DNA of 64,000 bases from Aquirufa nivalisilvae (lineage in GTDB: Bacteria; Bacteroidota; Bacteroidia; Cytophagales; Spirosomataceae): assembly GCF_004307455.1 (NCBI RefSeq), contig NZ_SEWX01000001.1, forward strand, positions 372,001-436,000, in the 5' to 3' direction. Made by a program: the position numbers and the translations under genes. The stretch's first letter is position 1. Each line of letters starts with the position of its first letter. Below, piece after piece: positions 54,128 to 63,219 of this stretch. Under the pieces are notes generated by a model. It searched no databases, was not told the DNA's origin, and saw nothing but the letters and a program-made list of their open reading frames with translations.

Positions 54128-54976
54128 TTATTCTATCTTCCTTGTCCCTAGCCATTTAACCATGGCTGGATCACGATGGTCAAAAAAGCTACTGACGTTC
54201 GTATCCAAAGTCTGAATCATCTCCATCTCCCCTTCCGTTAAACTAAAATCAAAAATTTGGAAATTCTCTATCATCCGATTACGGTTAACCGTTTTGGGGA
54301 TGACAACAATGCCTCGCTGGGTAAGCCAACGTAAAATAATCTGGGCAATGGATTTTCCATGGGCTTGAGCAATAGAAGCCAACACAGGATTTTCAAACAT
54401 CCCATTTTTACCTTCGGCAAAAGGCCCCCAAGATTCCATTTGAATCTGATGCTCTTGCAGAAATTGTTGATTTGCTATTTGCTGCTGAAATGGATGCGTT
54501 TCAACTTGATTGATAGCCGGAACAACCGCCGTATGATTCAGTAAATCTACGATTCGGTCAGGCTGAAAATTACTAACACCAATGGCACGGATTCGTCCTT
54601 CCTGATACAACTTTTCCATGGCGCGCCATTCTCCAAAAACATCTCCATAAGGCTGATGAATCAGATATAAATCGAGATAATCAAGCTGCAATTTTTTCAT
54701 CGATTTATCAAAGGCGGCTAGTGCTCCTTCGTAACCCATACCTTGAATCCAAAGTTTGGTCGTGATAAATAGATCTTGGCGAGTTAATCCTGATGATTTA
54801 ATGGCCAAGCCCACGGCTGCTTCATTACCATAAGAGGCGGCCGTATCAATGGATCGATAACCCACCTCCAAGGCCTCGCTAACGCTTTTTTCACAAGCGA
54901 ATGCATCAGGAATTTGGAATACTCCAAAACCCAAGATGGGCATTTTTACTCCATTATTTAATTCAACAAATTGCAT
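54128..54976 (-). CDS. Aldo/keto reductase
   Basis: The 282-residue protein has the AKR catalytic tetrad D44, Y49, K74 and H107 ([24 protein letters not shown]) and the NADPH-binding end [13 protein letters not shown]. These cytosolic enzymes reduce aldehydes and ketones. It begins 9 bp after the stop of the second AraC gene on the same strand, so the two are co-transcribed. Aldehyde substrates would suit the nearby molybdenum hydroxylases, as inference. Confidence 0.95.
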   Translation of the reverse strand: MQFVELNNGVKMPILGFGVFQIPDAFACEKSVSEALEVGYRSIDTAASYGNEAAVGLAIKSSGLTRQDLFITTKLWIQGMGYEGALAAFDKSMKKLQLDYLDLYLIHQPYGDVFGEWRAMEKLYQEGRIRAIGVSNFQPDRIVDLLNHTAVVPAINQVETHPFQQQIANQQFLQEHQIQMESWGPFAEGKNGMFENPVLASIAQAHGKSIAQIILRWLTQRGIVVIPKTVNRNRMIENFQIFDFSLTEGEMEMIQTLDTNVSSFFDHRDPAMVKWLGTRKIE

Positions 54977-54985
54977 AAAAAATAC

Positions 54986-55903
54986 TTAGTTCAAGTGACG
55001 AAACTGCAATGGGGTATTACCAACATGCTGTTTAAAAACCCGGGTAAAATGCTGTGGATATTTAAACCCTAAATCATGCGCTATTTCATTGATGGATTTT
55101 GCTCCATCAAAAATGCGCTCTTTAGCCACATCAATTAATTTATTTTGAATCAATTCCTTGACCGATTTTCCCGTTTCTTTTTTAATCAAATCACCGAAAT
55201 AATTGGGAGATAGGTGTAATTGATCCGCAAAATAAGCCACGGATGGTAATCCCAAATTTTGAGGTTTCTCCGACAAAAAATACGTATTTAACAACTCTTC
55301 AAACTTGGCCAAAATACCTCGATTGACATGTTCTCTCGAAATAAATTGTCGATCGTAAAATCGTTCGCAATAATTCAAGAACAGCTCAATATTAGCCGTA
55401 ATCAATTTCTTGCTATGCTTATCCACCGTTTGATTTAATTCAAATTCAATCTTGGATAGACAATCCAAGACCACTTGTCTTTCCGCATCAGAAATGTGCA
55501 ATGCTTCGTTGGATTGATAACTAAAGAAATGATACAAAGGCAGCGCTTTGGCTAAATCAGTCCCATGAATCAAATCGGGATGAAAAATTAGCCCATGACC
55601 CTTAGGCTGATAAGGCACAGCTGGTACCTCCAATTCAGATACTTGACCTGGCGCAAAAAACACTAAAGTCCCTGCTTGGTAATCATAGGTATGGCGCCCG
55701 TACACGATATCCCCACATTTGACATCCTTCAAATAAATACAATACAAACCGTATTGAAATTTGACACGACTTACGGACTGACCCCAATCACGAAGATCCG
55801 CCTTAGAAAAATCAATAACGCTCACTAATGGGTGAAGTGTGGTATGATTATTGGCTGCGTTGTACTCGCTAATTTGGTTAAGTTCAATTACTTTTTCCAT
55901 CAT
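54986..55903 (-). CDS. AraC-family transcriptional regulator, paralogue B
   Basis: I start at the ATG at 55903 or 55900 (about 305 residues); the longer frame from 55951 lies across a -7 promoter element. The sensing domain (LHPLVSVIDFSKADL, FQYGLYCIYLKDVKCGDIVYG in part) and the C-terminal helix-turn-helix region (LHLSPNYFGDLIKKETG, INEIAHDLGFKYPQHFTRVFK in part) align along their length with the regulator at 47715. The aldo/keto reductase gene follows at 9 bp. It is divergent from a DUF4440 gene and close to two molybdenum hydroxylase genes, which are likely targets. Confidence 0.9.
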   Translation of the reverse strand: MMEKVIELNQISEYNAANNHTTLHPLVSVIDFSKADLRDWGQSVSRVKFQYGLYCIYLKDVKCGDIVYGRHTYDYQAGTLVFFAPGQVSELEVPAVPYQPKGHGLIFHPDLIHGTDLAKALPLYHFFSYQSNEALHISDAERQVVLDCLSKIEFELNQTVDKHSKKLITANIELFLNYCERFYDRQFISREHVNRGILAKFEELLNTYFLSEKPQNLGLPSVAYFADQLHLSPNYFGDLIKKETGKSVKELIQNKLIDVAKERIFDGAKSINEIAHDLGFKYPQHFTRVFKQHVGNTPLQFRHLN

Positions 55904-55917
55904 TTTCAAATTTGGCT

Positions 55918-55925
55918 CAAATGTA
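55918..55925 (-). promoter_or_regulatory. -7 promoter element of the AraC-B/aldo-keto reductase operon
   Basis: On the minus strand TACATTTG matches the consensus exactly, 14 or 17 nt before the two possible ATG starts at 55903 and 55900. Confidence 0.6.
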
Positions 55926-56066
55926 ACTATTTCACTTATAGCTGATTCCACTTAGTAAAGGAATGAGTAAAAATGGTAGAAAATTCAGTAGTTTATCTAC
56001 GTGCGTAAAAAATAATATTGGGACATTTGTTTAAAATTTCCACGTAAAATATACCATACTAGACAC

Positions 56067-56519
56067 ATGAAATCGACTATCCTAACATTCGTATTTGCCT
56101 TATTTTTCATTCAGATAGCTACGGCCCAACAAAGCAATGAAGAGCAAACTTTAATCAAACTTTCCAATGATAAATGGCAATGGATGTCTGACAAAGACGT
56201 CACTAAATTAGATGCCATATTTGACGCCAAGTCTAAATTTGTACATATGAGCGGAACATGGAAAAAGGATGAAGAACTTGACATCATCAAAACAGGCAGG
56301 ATTTGGTATAAAAAAGCCACGGTAAAAGATACGGCTGTTGAAATATCTGGCAATACCGCCGTCGTATGGAATCGTATAACCTTAGATGCAGTAGTCCGAG
56401 AACAAATTGCCGTAACGGAGTTTACCGTAACCGAAGTTTACCAAAAAAATGGTCAAGATTGGAAGTTGTTAGCATTGACATTTAGTAGTGTACGTGATAC
56501 CCATCAAATCAAGCATTAA
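56067..56519 (+). CDS. Exported DUF4440/NTF2-like protein
   Basis: The 150-residue protein has a Sec signal (to TAQ at 21) and the NTF2-like pattern EEQTLIKLSNDKWQWMSDKDV, FVHMSGTWKK and VTEVYQKNGQDWKLLALTFS, typical of DUF4440. It may bind or isomerise a small molecule in the periplasm; no catalytic assignment is possible. It is divergent from the second AraC gene and upstream of the second molybdenum hydroxylase gene. Confidence 0.85.
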   Translation: MKSTILTFVFALFFIQIATAQQSNEEQTLIKLSNDKWQWMSDKDVTKLDAIFDAKSKFVHMSGTWKKDEELDIIKTGRIWYKKATVKDTAVEISGNTAVVWNRITLDAVVREQIAVTEFTVTEVYQKNGQDWKLLALTFSSVRDTHQIKH

Positions 56520-56646
56520 TCTTTGTTTCTCTGAATTTTAATGAAATGTGCATTTTCAGATTTAAACAATGTGGAAATAGCCGAGCTTTTATATAATTTC
56601 TTGAAAAATAAAGGGTTAAATTAAGCGTTCATGCATTTTATCTGTA

Positions 56647-56654
56647 TATTTTTG
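56647..56654 (+). promoter_or_regulatory. -7 promoter element of large-subunit paralogue B
   Basis: TATTTTTG matches TAnnTTTG exactly and ends 28 nt before the ATG at 56683, so this gene probably has its own promoter. Confidence 0.5.
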
Positions 56655-56682
56655 ATTCTATAAGATTAATCGCAGTGTAACC

Positions 56683-58917
56683 ATGAAAAAGCAAAGCCAC
56701 ATTTCTCGAAGATCTTTTTTGCAATCTGCCGCTCTAAGCGGAGGAGGATTCATGTTAAGTTTTACCTATTTTTCTAGTTTTGCCTCCTCTGAAAATACCT
56801 CGAAAGCTATCCCAGGAACGCTCCATGAAATAAATGGTTTTGTAAAAATTACGTCGGATAATATCATTCAAATCATGTCGCCCAATCCAGAAGGTGGCCA
56901 AGGTGTAAAAACATCCATGCCCATGATTGTAGCAGAGGAATTGGATGTGAATTGGAAACAGGTGCAAGTCATTCAAGCGGATTTAGATACCAAACATTTT
57001 ACTCGACAATACATTGGTGGAAGCCAAGCTATACATCAAGGCTGGAAACCCCTCCGACAAGCTGGTGCCACAGCCCGCCATTTACTGATGGAAGCTGCTG
57101 CCCAACAATGGCAAGTGCCAATTCAAGAAATTAGCACTTCCGCAGGAATGCTATTCCATAAAAAAAGTGGTAAATCCGCTAAATACGGCGATTTGGCAAG
57201 TTTAGCAGCTACTCTGACGGTGCCACAAAACATCGCACTGAAAGAAGTAAAAGATTTTTCCATTATCGGTAGGTCAAAAACAAACGTTGATTTAAAGAAA
57301 ATTGTCACGGGAAAACCATTATATGGTATAGATACCCAAGTGAAAGGCATGCTCTATGCCATGATAGTCCATCCTCCTGCCTTTGGTCTTGAACTAAAAT
57401 CAATCAACGATTCCGAAGCCCGTAAAATGCCCGGCATCAAAGATATTTTCCCGATTAAAATATTCAATGAAGGTTATGAAAAAACCTTTTTTGACACGGC
57501 TAGTTTCAACGAAGTCGTGGCTATCGTTGGCAATTCTACTTGGGAAGTCATGCAAGCCAAAAAAGCTTTACAAGTAAGTTGGCAAGAAGCAAAAGCCTAT
57601 TCTCAACCTCGAAATATGCTTGGCCGCAAAATAGTGGAAAACGTGCCCGCTGGTCTAGAAAGTACGACTGTTCATGCTGCTAAAATGGCTGCTAAAAAAG
57701 ACCAAGCAGCTACTGTCAGACGCAAAGATGGAGATGTGGAATCCGCTTTTAAAAATGCGACCAAAGTCATAGAGAAAACCTATTATGGCCCCTATTTGGC
57801 ACATAACTGCATGGAGCCTATGAACTTTTTTGCTGATGTGAAGAAGGACTCCGCCCAATTAGCTGGGCCACTTCAAAAACCAGAATTAACAGAACAAGCT
57901 CTTTCTGCCAGAATAGGTCTTCCTCTCGATAAAATCAATATTCAAATGACCCGACTAGGTGGGGGATTTGGTAAGAGATCCTATGCTCATTGGATGATTG
58001 AAGCCGCATTGATTTCTCAAAAAGTACAAGCCCCTGTCAAGCTGTTGTATACTCGTGAGGACGATATGACTTCTGGGGTATATCGCTCTACGTATTCTGT
58101 TATCTATAAAGCCGCATTGGATGCTCAAAATAACCTGATCGCCTTTCATGTAAAAGCAGGAGGGATTCCTGAATCTCCATTGTATCCCAATCGCTTTCCA
58201 GCTGGGGCTGTAGATCATTATTTAGCAGAAGAATGGACCATTGATTCTAATATCACTGTGGGATCATTCAGAGCTCCGCGCTCCAATTTTATGGCTGCTG
58301 CTGAACAATCCTTTTTGGATGAAGTGGCTGAACTAGCAGGAAAAGATCCCATTGATTTTCGTTTGGAACTACTGAAACGTGCCGCCGAAAAACCCGTTGG
58401 GAAAAACAATGAATATGAACCAGAACGATATGCTGGAGTATTAAAATTAGTTCAAGAAAAATCGAATTGGAAAAACATTAAGTCCACAAAGAAAGTAGGC
58501 GTTTCAGCCTATTTCTGCCATGATTCTTATGCTGCTAATGTCATTGAAATAAAGATGAAAGATGGTATGCCCGTGATCGAAAAAGTGCATTGCGCTATTG
58601 ATTGTGGAATTGTCATCAATCCTACAGGGGCACAAAACATGGTAGAAGGAGGCGTTGTGGATGGTATTGGTACAGCCTTGTTCGGGAAAATGACTTTGGA
58701 TAAAGGAGTACCAGAGCACAAGAACTTTGATACCTACCGCATGATTCGCATGAATGAAGCGCCTAAAGCCATAGCTGTGCATTTTGTAAAAAATGAAATT
58801 GATCCAAGCGGTATGGGAGAACCTGCCTACCCACCTGTATTTGGAGCATTAGCCAATGCTCTATATCGGGCTACGGGTAAGCGACATTATAGCCAACCTT
58901 TTATTGATAATTTATAG
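56683..58917 (+). CDS. Tat-exported molybdopterin-binding large subunit (IorB-like), paralogue B, without small subunit
   Basis: The 744-residue protein, the same length as the copy at 51354, has a Tat signal (ISRRSFLQSAALSGGGFML) and the same landmarks: GGSQAIHQGW, GGGFGKRSYAHWMIEAALIS, FRAPRSNFMAAAEQSFLDE and the catalytic glutamate in GMGEPAYPP. No 2Fe-2S gene adjoins it, so it may share the small subunit encoded at 53590-54051. The two genes lie on opposite strands, 3 kb apart with the AraC and aldo/keto reductase genes between. Different substrates for the two copies are likely. Confidence 0.9.
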   Translation: MKKQSHISRRSFLQSAALSGGGFMLSFTYFSSFASSENTSKAIPGTLHEINGFVKITSDNIIQIMSPNPEGGQGVKTSMPMIVAEELDVNWKQVQVIQADLDTKHFTRQYIGGSQAIHQGWKPLRQAGATARHLLMEAAAQQWQVPIQEISTSAGMLFHKKSGKSAKYGDLASLAATLTVPQNIALKEVKDFSIIGRSKTNVDLKKIVTGKPLYGIDTQVKGMLYAMIVHPPAFGLELKSINDSEARKMPGIKDIFPIKIFNEGYEKTFFDTASFNEVVAIVGNSTWEVMQAKKALQVSWQEAKAYSQPRNMLGRKIVENVPAGLESTTVHAAKMAAKKDQAATVRRKDGDVESAFKNATKVIEKTYYGPYLAHNCMEPMNFFADVKKDSAQLAGPLQKPELTEQALSARIGLPLDKINIQMTRLGGGFGKRSYAHWMIEAALISQKVQAPVKLLYTREDDMTSGVYRSTYSVIYKAALDAQNNLIAFHVKAGGIPESPLYPNRFPAGAVDHYLAEEWTIDSNITVGSFRAPRSNFMAAAEQSFLDEVAELAGKDPIDFRLELLKRAAEKPVGKNNEYEPERYAGVLKLVQEKSNWKNIKSTKKVGVSAYFCHDSYAANVIEIKMKDGMPVIEKVHCAIDCGIVINPTGAQNMVEGGVVDGIGTALFGKMTLDKGVPEHKNFDTYRMIRMNEAPKAIAVHFVKNEIDPSGMGEPAYPPVFGALANALYRATGKRHYSQPFIDNL

Positions 58918-59056
58918 GTCAATTTCAAAGTCATTAATCTATCAAAATCAACTTTATAGGGTATAAATCATTCCAATGGCTCGAAATAAGTATTGGTCTC
59001 TGGATGCATGATTAGTCGTTTATTTCATTTGAATATAACTACTTCCATAAAAGAAA

Positions 59057-59064
59057 TAGTTTTG
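59057..59064 (+). promoter_or_regulatory. Possible -7 element of the second carboxylesterase gene
   Basis: TAGTTTTG matches TAnnTTTG exactly, 40 nt before the ATG at 59105. The nearest TTTG (59028-59031) is 25 nt upstream of it, wider than usual. Confidence 0.4.
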
Positions 59065-59104
59065 GTAAATTCAATTACATTAAGCCACAAAACCATCCAT
59101 TCAC

Positions 59105-60679
59105 ATGAAAAAACCTGTTCTATTTTCCTTCATTTTCCTAATTACTTATTTCTTTGAAATACAATCCACATTAGCCAATGAACCTGTGGGCTTAACGGTA
59201 AAATTAACATCAGGTTACATTCAGGGAAAATCAGAAAAAAGTGGAATTAAGTCTTTTAAAGGTATCCCATTTGCAGCTCCACCTGTTGGTAATTTACGCT
59301 GGAAAGCTCCTGCGCCTGTCGTGGCTTGGGAAGGAGTAAAGTCATGTCAGGCTTTTGGACCCAGTGCTATTCAAGCGCCACCTGCACCATTTTATATGTG
59401 GTCAGAAGAATTTCTGATTCCTAAAGAGCCTATCAATGAAGATTGTTTATACCTCAATATATGGACGAATGCGAAAAAAACAACAGATAAAAAGCCTGTG
59501 ATCGTTTGGATTCATGGTGGAGGTTTTTCTTCAGGAGGGGCATCTGTTCCTATTTATGATGGCGAAAAATTAGCCGCCAAAGGTGTTGTCTATGTGAGCA
59601 TCAATTACCGTGTGGGTATTTTTGGCTTTTTTGCACACCCAGAATTAAGTAAGGAATCTCCTATGCATGCTTCTGGTAATTACGGATTATTAGATCAAAT
59701 CGCAGCTTTGAAATGGGTAAAATCCAACATTGCTAAATTTGGAGGAGATCCCAACAATGTGACCATTGCAGGCCAATCTGCTGGATCCATGGCAGTCGTT
59801 AGTTTAATCGCATCGCCATTGGCCAAAGGGCTTTTTCAAAAAGCCATCGCTGAAAGTGGTGCAGGCTTATTACCTAGAAATCCTTTGGTATCGAAACAAG
59901 CTTTAATTGGTCTTAAAGAATCCGAAGAACAAGGTAAAAAAGCGATGGAATCCATAGGCTTGCAAAACTTGGATCAAATGAGGGCTGTTCCAGCCGAAGA
60001 ATTGCGAAAAAAAGCTTCGATGCGAAGTGGAGTCATTGTAGATGGGTATTATTTACCTGAAAGTATCGAAGTTATCTTTAATCAAAAAAAGCAAAACAAA
60101 GTCCATTTACTGACTGGATGGAATGAAGACGAAGGTCTCGTAATGGGACCTTATAAAAAGGCTGATGCATTCAAATCCGATATGGAAAAACAGTATGGAA
60201 AATATGCTTCCGAATTGTTAAAACACTATCCTGCCACCAATGATTCCGTTGCTGTCAATTCTCAAAATAGACTTTCTAGAGACTTAGTTTTTGGTGCTCC
60301 GAATTTTATACTTGCCAATCTGCATAGTGCTCAAGTCCATCCCGTATATGTATATCGTTTTACACGTGTAGTGCCAGCATATGGAGAATACAAAAAGTTC
60401 AAAGCATTTCATACGGGAGAGGTTCCTTATGCATTGAATACACTTCATTTGGTCAATCGTCCTTGGGAAAAAGAAGATTGGGAATTAGCCAATACCATGT
60501 CTACTTATTGGATCAATTTTGCCAAGTCTGGAAATCCCAATGTAAAAGGTTTACCAGATTGGCCAGCATTTAATTCTAAAACCTTAGAAATTCTTCAATT
60601 GGATAAACAGGTTGAGAAACGTAAAATCCCAGATGCAGCTAGTTTGAATTTCTTTTACCAACAGGTATACTTGAACTAA
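59105..60679 (+). CDS. Secreted carboxylesterase type B (second copy)
   Basis: The 524-residue protein has a Sec signal (to LANE) and the family landmarks FKGIPFAAPPVGNLRWKAP, HGGG at 137-140, nucleophile S225 in AGQSAGSMA, a probable acid at E343 in GWNEDEG and H436 in AFHTGEVPY. These are the standard contexts of the family, unlike the altered ones in the copy at 12124. Expected to hydrolyse esters in the periplasm or outside. Lone gene. Confidence 0.9.
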   Translation: MKKPVLFSFIFLITYFFEIQSTLANEPVGLTVKLTSGYIQGKSEKSGIKSFKGIPFAAPPVGNLRWKAPAPVVAWEGVKSCQAFGPSAIQAPPAPFYMWSEEFLIPKEPINEDCLYLNIWTNAKKTTDKKPVIVWIHGGGFSSGGASVPIYDGEKLAAKGVVYVSINYRVGIFGFFAHPELSKESPMHASGNYGLLDQIAALKWVKSNIAKFGGDPNNVTIAGQSAGSMAVVSLIASPLAKGLFQKAIAESGAGLLPRNPLVSKQALIGLKESEEQGKKAMESIGLQNLDQMRAVPAEELRKKASMRSGVIVDGYYLPESIEVIFNQKKQNKVHLLTGWNEDEGLVMGPYKKADAFKSDMEKQYGKYASELLKHYPATNDSVAVNSQNRLSRDLVFGAPNFILANLHSAQVHPVYVYRFTRVVPAYGEYKKFKAFHTGEVPYALNTLHLVNRPWEKEDWELANTMSTYWINFAKSGNPNVKGLPDWPAFNSKTLEILQLDKQVEKRKIPDAASLNFFYQQVYLN

Positions 60680-61141
60680 AGTATTCCGAAATAGTTGTCC
60701 ATCTCCATAAACCAAAAATCCTTCCGCCATCAGCCAAAGGATTTCCAAACCTGTGTTCTATAAATTAAAATATGCTTTTGATGAAGGTGGGTAATAGATT
60801 CTTTAATTTCTTTTAGTTTGTTGATTTTGTGTAACCTGGTTAGGTACGTTATAATACACGTACAAATTTGATACAAATGGGCCCAAAGAAAAACTTTGGA
60901 CTGTTCAATTTTGAGGATTTTGAACAAATTAAGGCCTATTTAGGGCAATATGATAAAAATGGTTTAGTGAAAAAAATAAAATGTTTACACTTGTTTTTCC
61001 ATAAATTTTCAACTAGAAAACAAAGTCCTTGTAAAGAGAAAAACATATACATCCTTTTAAAAAATAGACTTAATACTTCTGCTTTCATACCTGAAAGAGA
61101 AAAATATATCTAGAAATTTGAAATTTCCATTTTAACTATAA
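60680..61141. other. 462-bp intergenic region with a weak hairpin, an inverted repeat and a doubtful small ORF
   Basis: After the esterase stop there is a weak stem AAATCCTT/AAGGATTT (60716-60743), possibly a terminator. GTACGT and ACGTAC (60844-60849, 60858-60863) form an inverted repeat with 8 nt between, just before a frame from 60868 or 60877 to 61113. Its first 35 codons (GPKKNFGLFNFEDFEQIKAY) look protein-like, the rest is basic and irregular. I do not recognise the protein, and it may be a remnant or not a gene. Confidence 0.4.
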
Positions 61142-62347
61142 ATGTCCGATTCTCAATTATTTATATTTATTGTAATTGCTTCAACCATTGGCTTCATTGT
61201 CAGTATGATTTTGTGGTTTGGACAAAGTATATCCAACTTAGGTTCCAAACTGCTCGCCGGTATACTGTTAAGCATGGTCATCACTGCTTTAGGAAATAGC
61301 CTTGCGTTTACAGGGTTTTATATACACTACCCAGACTATTTTAAGGTATTTAATATGGTGACTTTTTGCATTGGTCCATTAACGTATTTGTATATACGAA
61401 CTGTGCTCAACCAATCTTATCGTCTTTTCAAAAAAGATATTTTACTTTTCATTCCTGCCTTCAGTTACCAAATTCACCGACTGTCCTACGACTTACTTCC
61501 ATATCAAGAGAAAATAAATTTTGTTAAAAAAGCATTAGTAAATAGAATGGAGTTTGTCAATGAGCCAGAAGGGTTATTCCCTCCAGGTTGGGTAGCCATA
61601 TATCGCGTAACGGTCTTATTAGTGAGTATCATAGCTGCATTTTATTTATTGATTAATTGGCATAAAAAAATTTACACCCAAGGCCATCAAATTGAAAGAA
61701 ACAAGCAGATTTACAAATTCCTTTGGGTAGCCATCACGCTATTGTTTTCAGGAACAATTATTGTATTCATTTTTACCTTTATACAGGTCTTCTCAGGACA
61801 TTTTATGGCCCGATTAATCGTTTTTAGTGTGGCTTTGGAAATTTTATTAATCTGCGCTTATTTATTTGCTCAACCCAAAATTCTCTATGGAATGATTGGT
61901 TGGATACAATTAAGCGAACCTGTCAGATCCATTGAAAGTACGACTACAAACGGCAAGGAAGATGAGGGAGAATCAGAAGAAGATGTGACATATGTTAGCT
62001 ACCATAATGGGAAAAACATATTGACATCCATAGAAAATCATTTCCTTCAAAATCATCCATTTACGACTATAGGCTATTGCCTAGCTGATTTATCAAAGGA
62101 AATCAATGTTCCTGCCTATTTAGTTTCTGCTGTAATCAATCAGGAATTTGATAAAAATTTCAATGAATTTATCAATGATGCCCGATTTGAATACTTAAAT
62201 GTCATGCGTCAGGATGATCCTAATTTTGATAAATACTCCATTGAATATATTGGAACGGCCTTAGGATTTGGCTCTAGAACATCCTTTATAACGGCAGTCA
62301 AAAAGAGAACAGGATTATTGCCAAAAGAGTATTTATCAAGTATATAA
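61142..62347 (+). CDS. Membrane-bound AraC-type regulator (seven-helix sensor)
   Basis: The 401-residue protein has about seven membrane helices in the first 260 residues, an acidic linker (about 275-285), and a C-terminal AraC-type helix-turn-helix (about 300-401) with LADLSKEINVPAYLVSAVINQEFDKNFNEFIND in part and LGFGSRTSFITAVKKRTGLLPKEYL in part. Such one-protein sensor-regulators are common in Bacteroidota and bind DNA from the membrane. Its signal and targets are unknown; the MadLM genes downstream are possible targets. Confidence 0.85.
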   Translation: MSDSQLFIFIVIASTIGFIVSMILWFGQSISNLGSKLLAGILLSMVITALGNSLAFTGFYIHYPDYFKVFNMVTFCIGPLTYLYIRTVLNQSYRLFKKDILLFIPAFSYQIHRLSYDLLPYQEKINFVKKALVNRMEFVNEPEGLFPPGWVAIYRVTVLLVSIIAAFYLLINWHKKIYTQGHQIERNKQIYKFLWVAITLLFSGTIIVFIFTFIQVFSGHFMARLIVFSVALEILLICAYLFAQPKILYGMIGWIQLSEPVRSIESTTTNGKEDEGESEEDVTYVSYHNGKNILTSIENHFLQNHPFTTIGYCLADLSKEINVPAYLVSAVINQEFDKNFNEFINDARFEYLNVMRQDDPNFDKYSIEYIGTALGFGSRTSFITAVKKRTGLLPKEYLSSI

Positions 62348-62405
62348 ATTCTTTGTCATTTTGATTGTCGAAAAAGGAATATATATTGAGTTTTATTCTT
62401 TTCTC

Positions 62406-62795
62406 ATGATACATATTTCACAAAATATAGAAATCACATCTGGTAAAATTGCCGACTATTGGATTGAAGATGGAATACTTTTTTCCCGCTCAAAACCTGT
62501 GAAAAGAACTGTTTCTCTCATTCAAGAAAATATTGCCTTAGTGAAAGAAATTACCCAAAATAAGCCCATTCCACTATTGATTTATCTTTGTAAATCCCCT
62601 ATCCCAGACAAAGCCACACGTCAATATTCCAAGGAGCAATTATCCAGCGTATACAGTGCCATGGCCATGGTTTCAGAACCAGGTTTGTCACAATTAATTA
62701 TGAAAATGGTTTTCCAGTTCCAAAAGCCCCCCATCCCTATGAAAAGCTTCAGCAATGAGCTAGATGCCAAAAATTGGTTACAGCAATTTAAATAA
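62406..62795 (+). CDS. Small STAS/SpoIIAA-like protein
   Basis: I start at the ATG at 62406 (129 residues); a longer frame begins at a non-ATG codon. The layout of strands and helices (IADYWIEDGILFSRS, KPIPLLIYLCKSPI, LSQLIMKMVFQFQKPPIPMKSFSNELDAKNWLQQF in part) resembles the STAS/SpoIIAA-like domains of unknown function in Bacteroidota (DUF7793 type). It is soluble and has no signal. The assignment is by fold pattern only. Confidence 0.55.
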   Translation: MIHISQNIEITSGKIADYWIEDGILFSRSKPVKRTVSLIQENIALVKEITQNKPIPLLIYLCKSPIPDKATRQYSKEQLSSVYSAMAMVSEPGLSQLIMKMVFQFQKPPIPMKSFSNELDAKNWLQQFK

Positions 62796-62859
62796 GCACA
62801 AACATTTACTTATCGGTCATCCAAGAATTTATTATCTTCGTTTTTAAGCCCTCGTGATT

Positions 62860-63219
62860 ATGCTCATTTATGGATTAGGATTACTTGCATTTAGTTACTT
62901 AGCTGGTCAATTATTTGGTGATTTTTTAGGTGAATTAATTGGCGTTCAAGCCAATGTGGGAGGTGTGGGTTTTGCCATGTTATTACTGGTTCTTCTCCAT
63001 AATTATTTTCAAAAAAAGCAATGGGTCAAAGCCAACTTTGACGAAGGAATTGGATTTTGGAGTAATATGTATATTCCTGTTATTGTAGCGATGTCGGCTA
63101 GTCAAAATGCCTTACTTGCTTTCAATAAAGGAGTGCTCCCCATTGTAGCTGGTACACTCATTGTTATCATCGGCTTTTTGCTCGTTCCCATCATTTCAAA
63201 AATTAAAACCACTCCTTAA
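62860..63219 (+). CDS. madL: Malonate transporter subunit MadL
   Basis: I start at the ATG at 62860 (119 residues), two codons after a GTG. The small membrane protein with four helices has the MadL landmarks GQLFGDFLGELIGVQANVGGVGFAMLLL (in part) and FDEGIGFWSNMYIPVIVAMSASQNALLA (in part). With MadM it forms the sodium-dependent malonate carrier. Its stop overlaps the MadM start by one base (TAATG). Confidence 0.9.
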   Translation: MLIYGLGLLAFSYLAGQLFGDFLGELIGVQANVGGVGFAMLLLVLLHNYFQKKQWVKANFDEGIGFWSNMYIPVIVAMSASQNALLAFNKGVLPIVAGTLIVIIGFLLVPIISKIKTTP

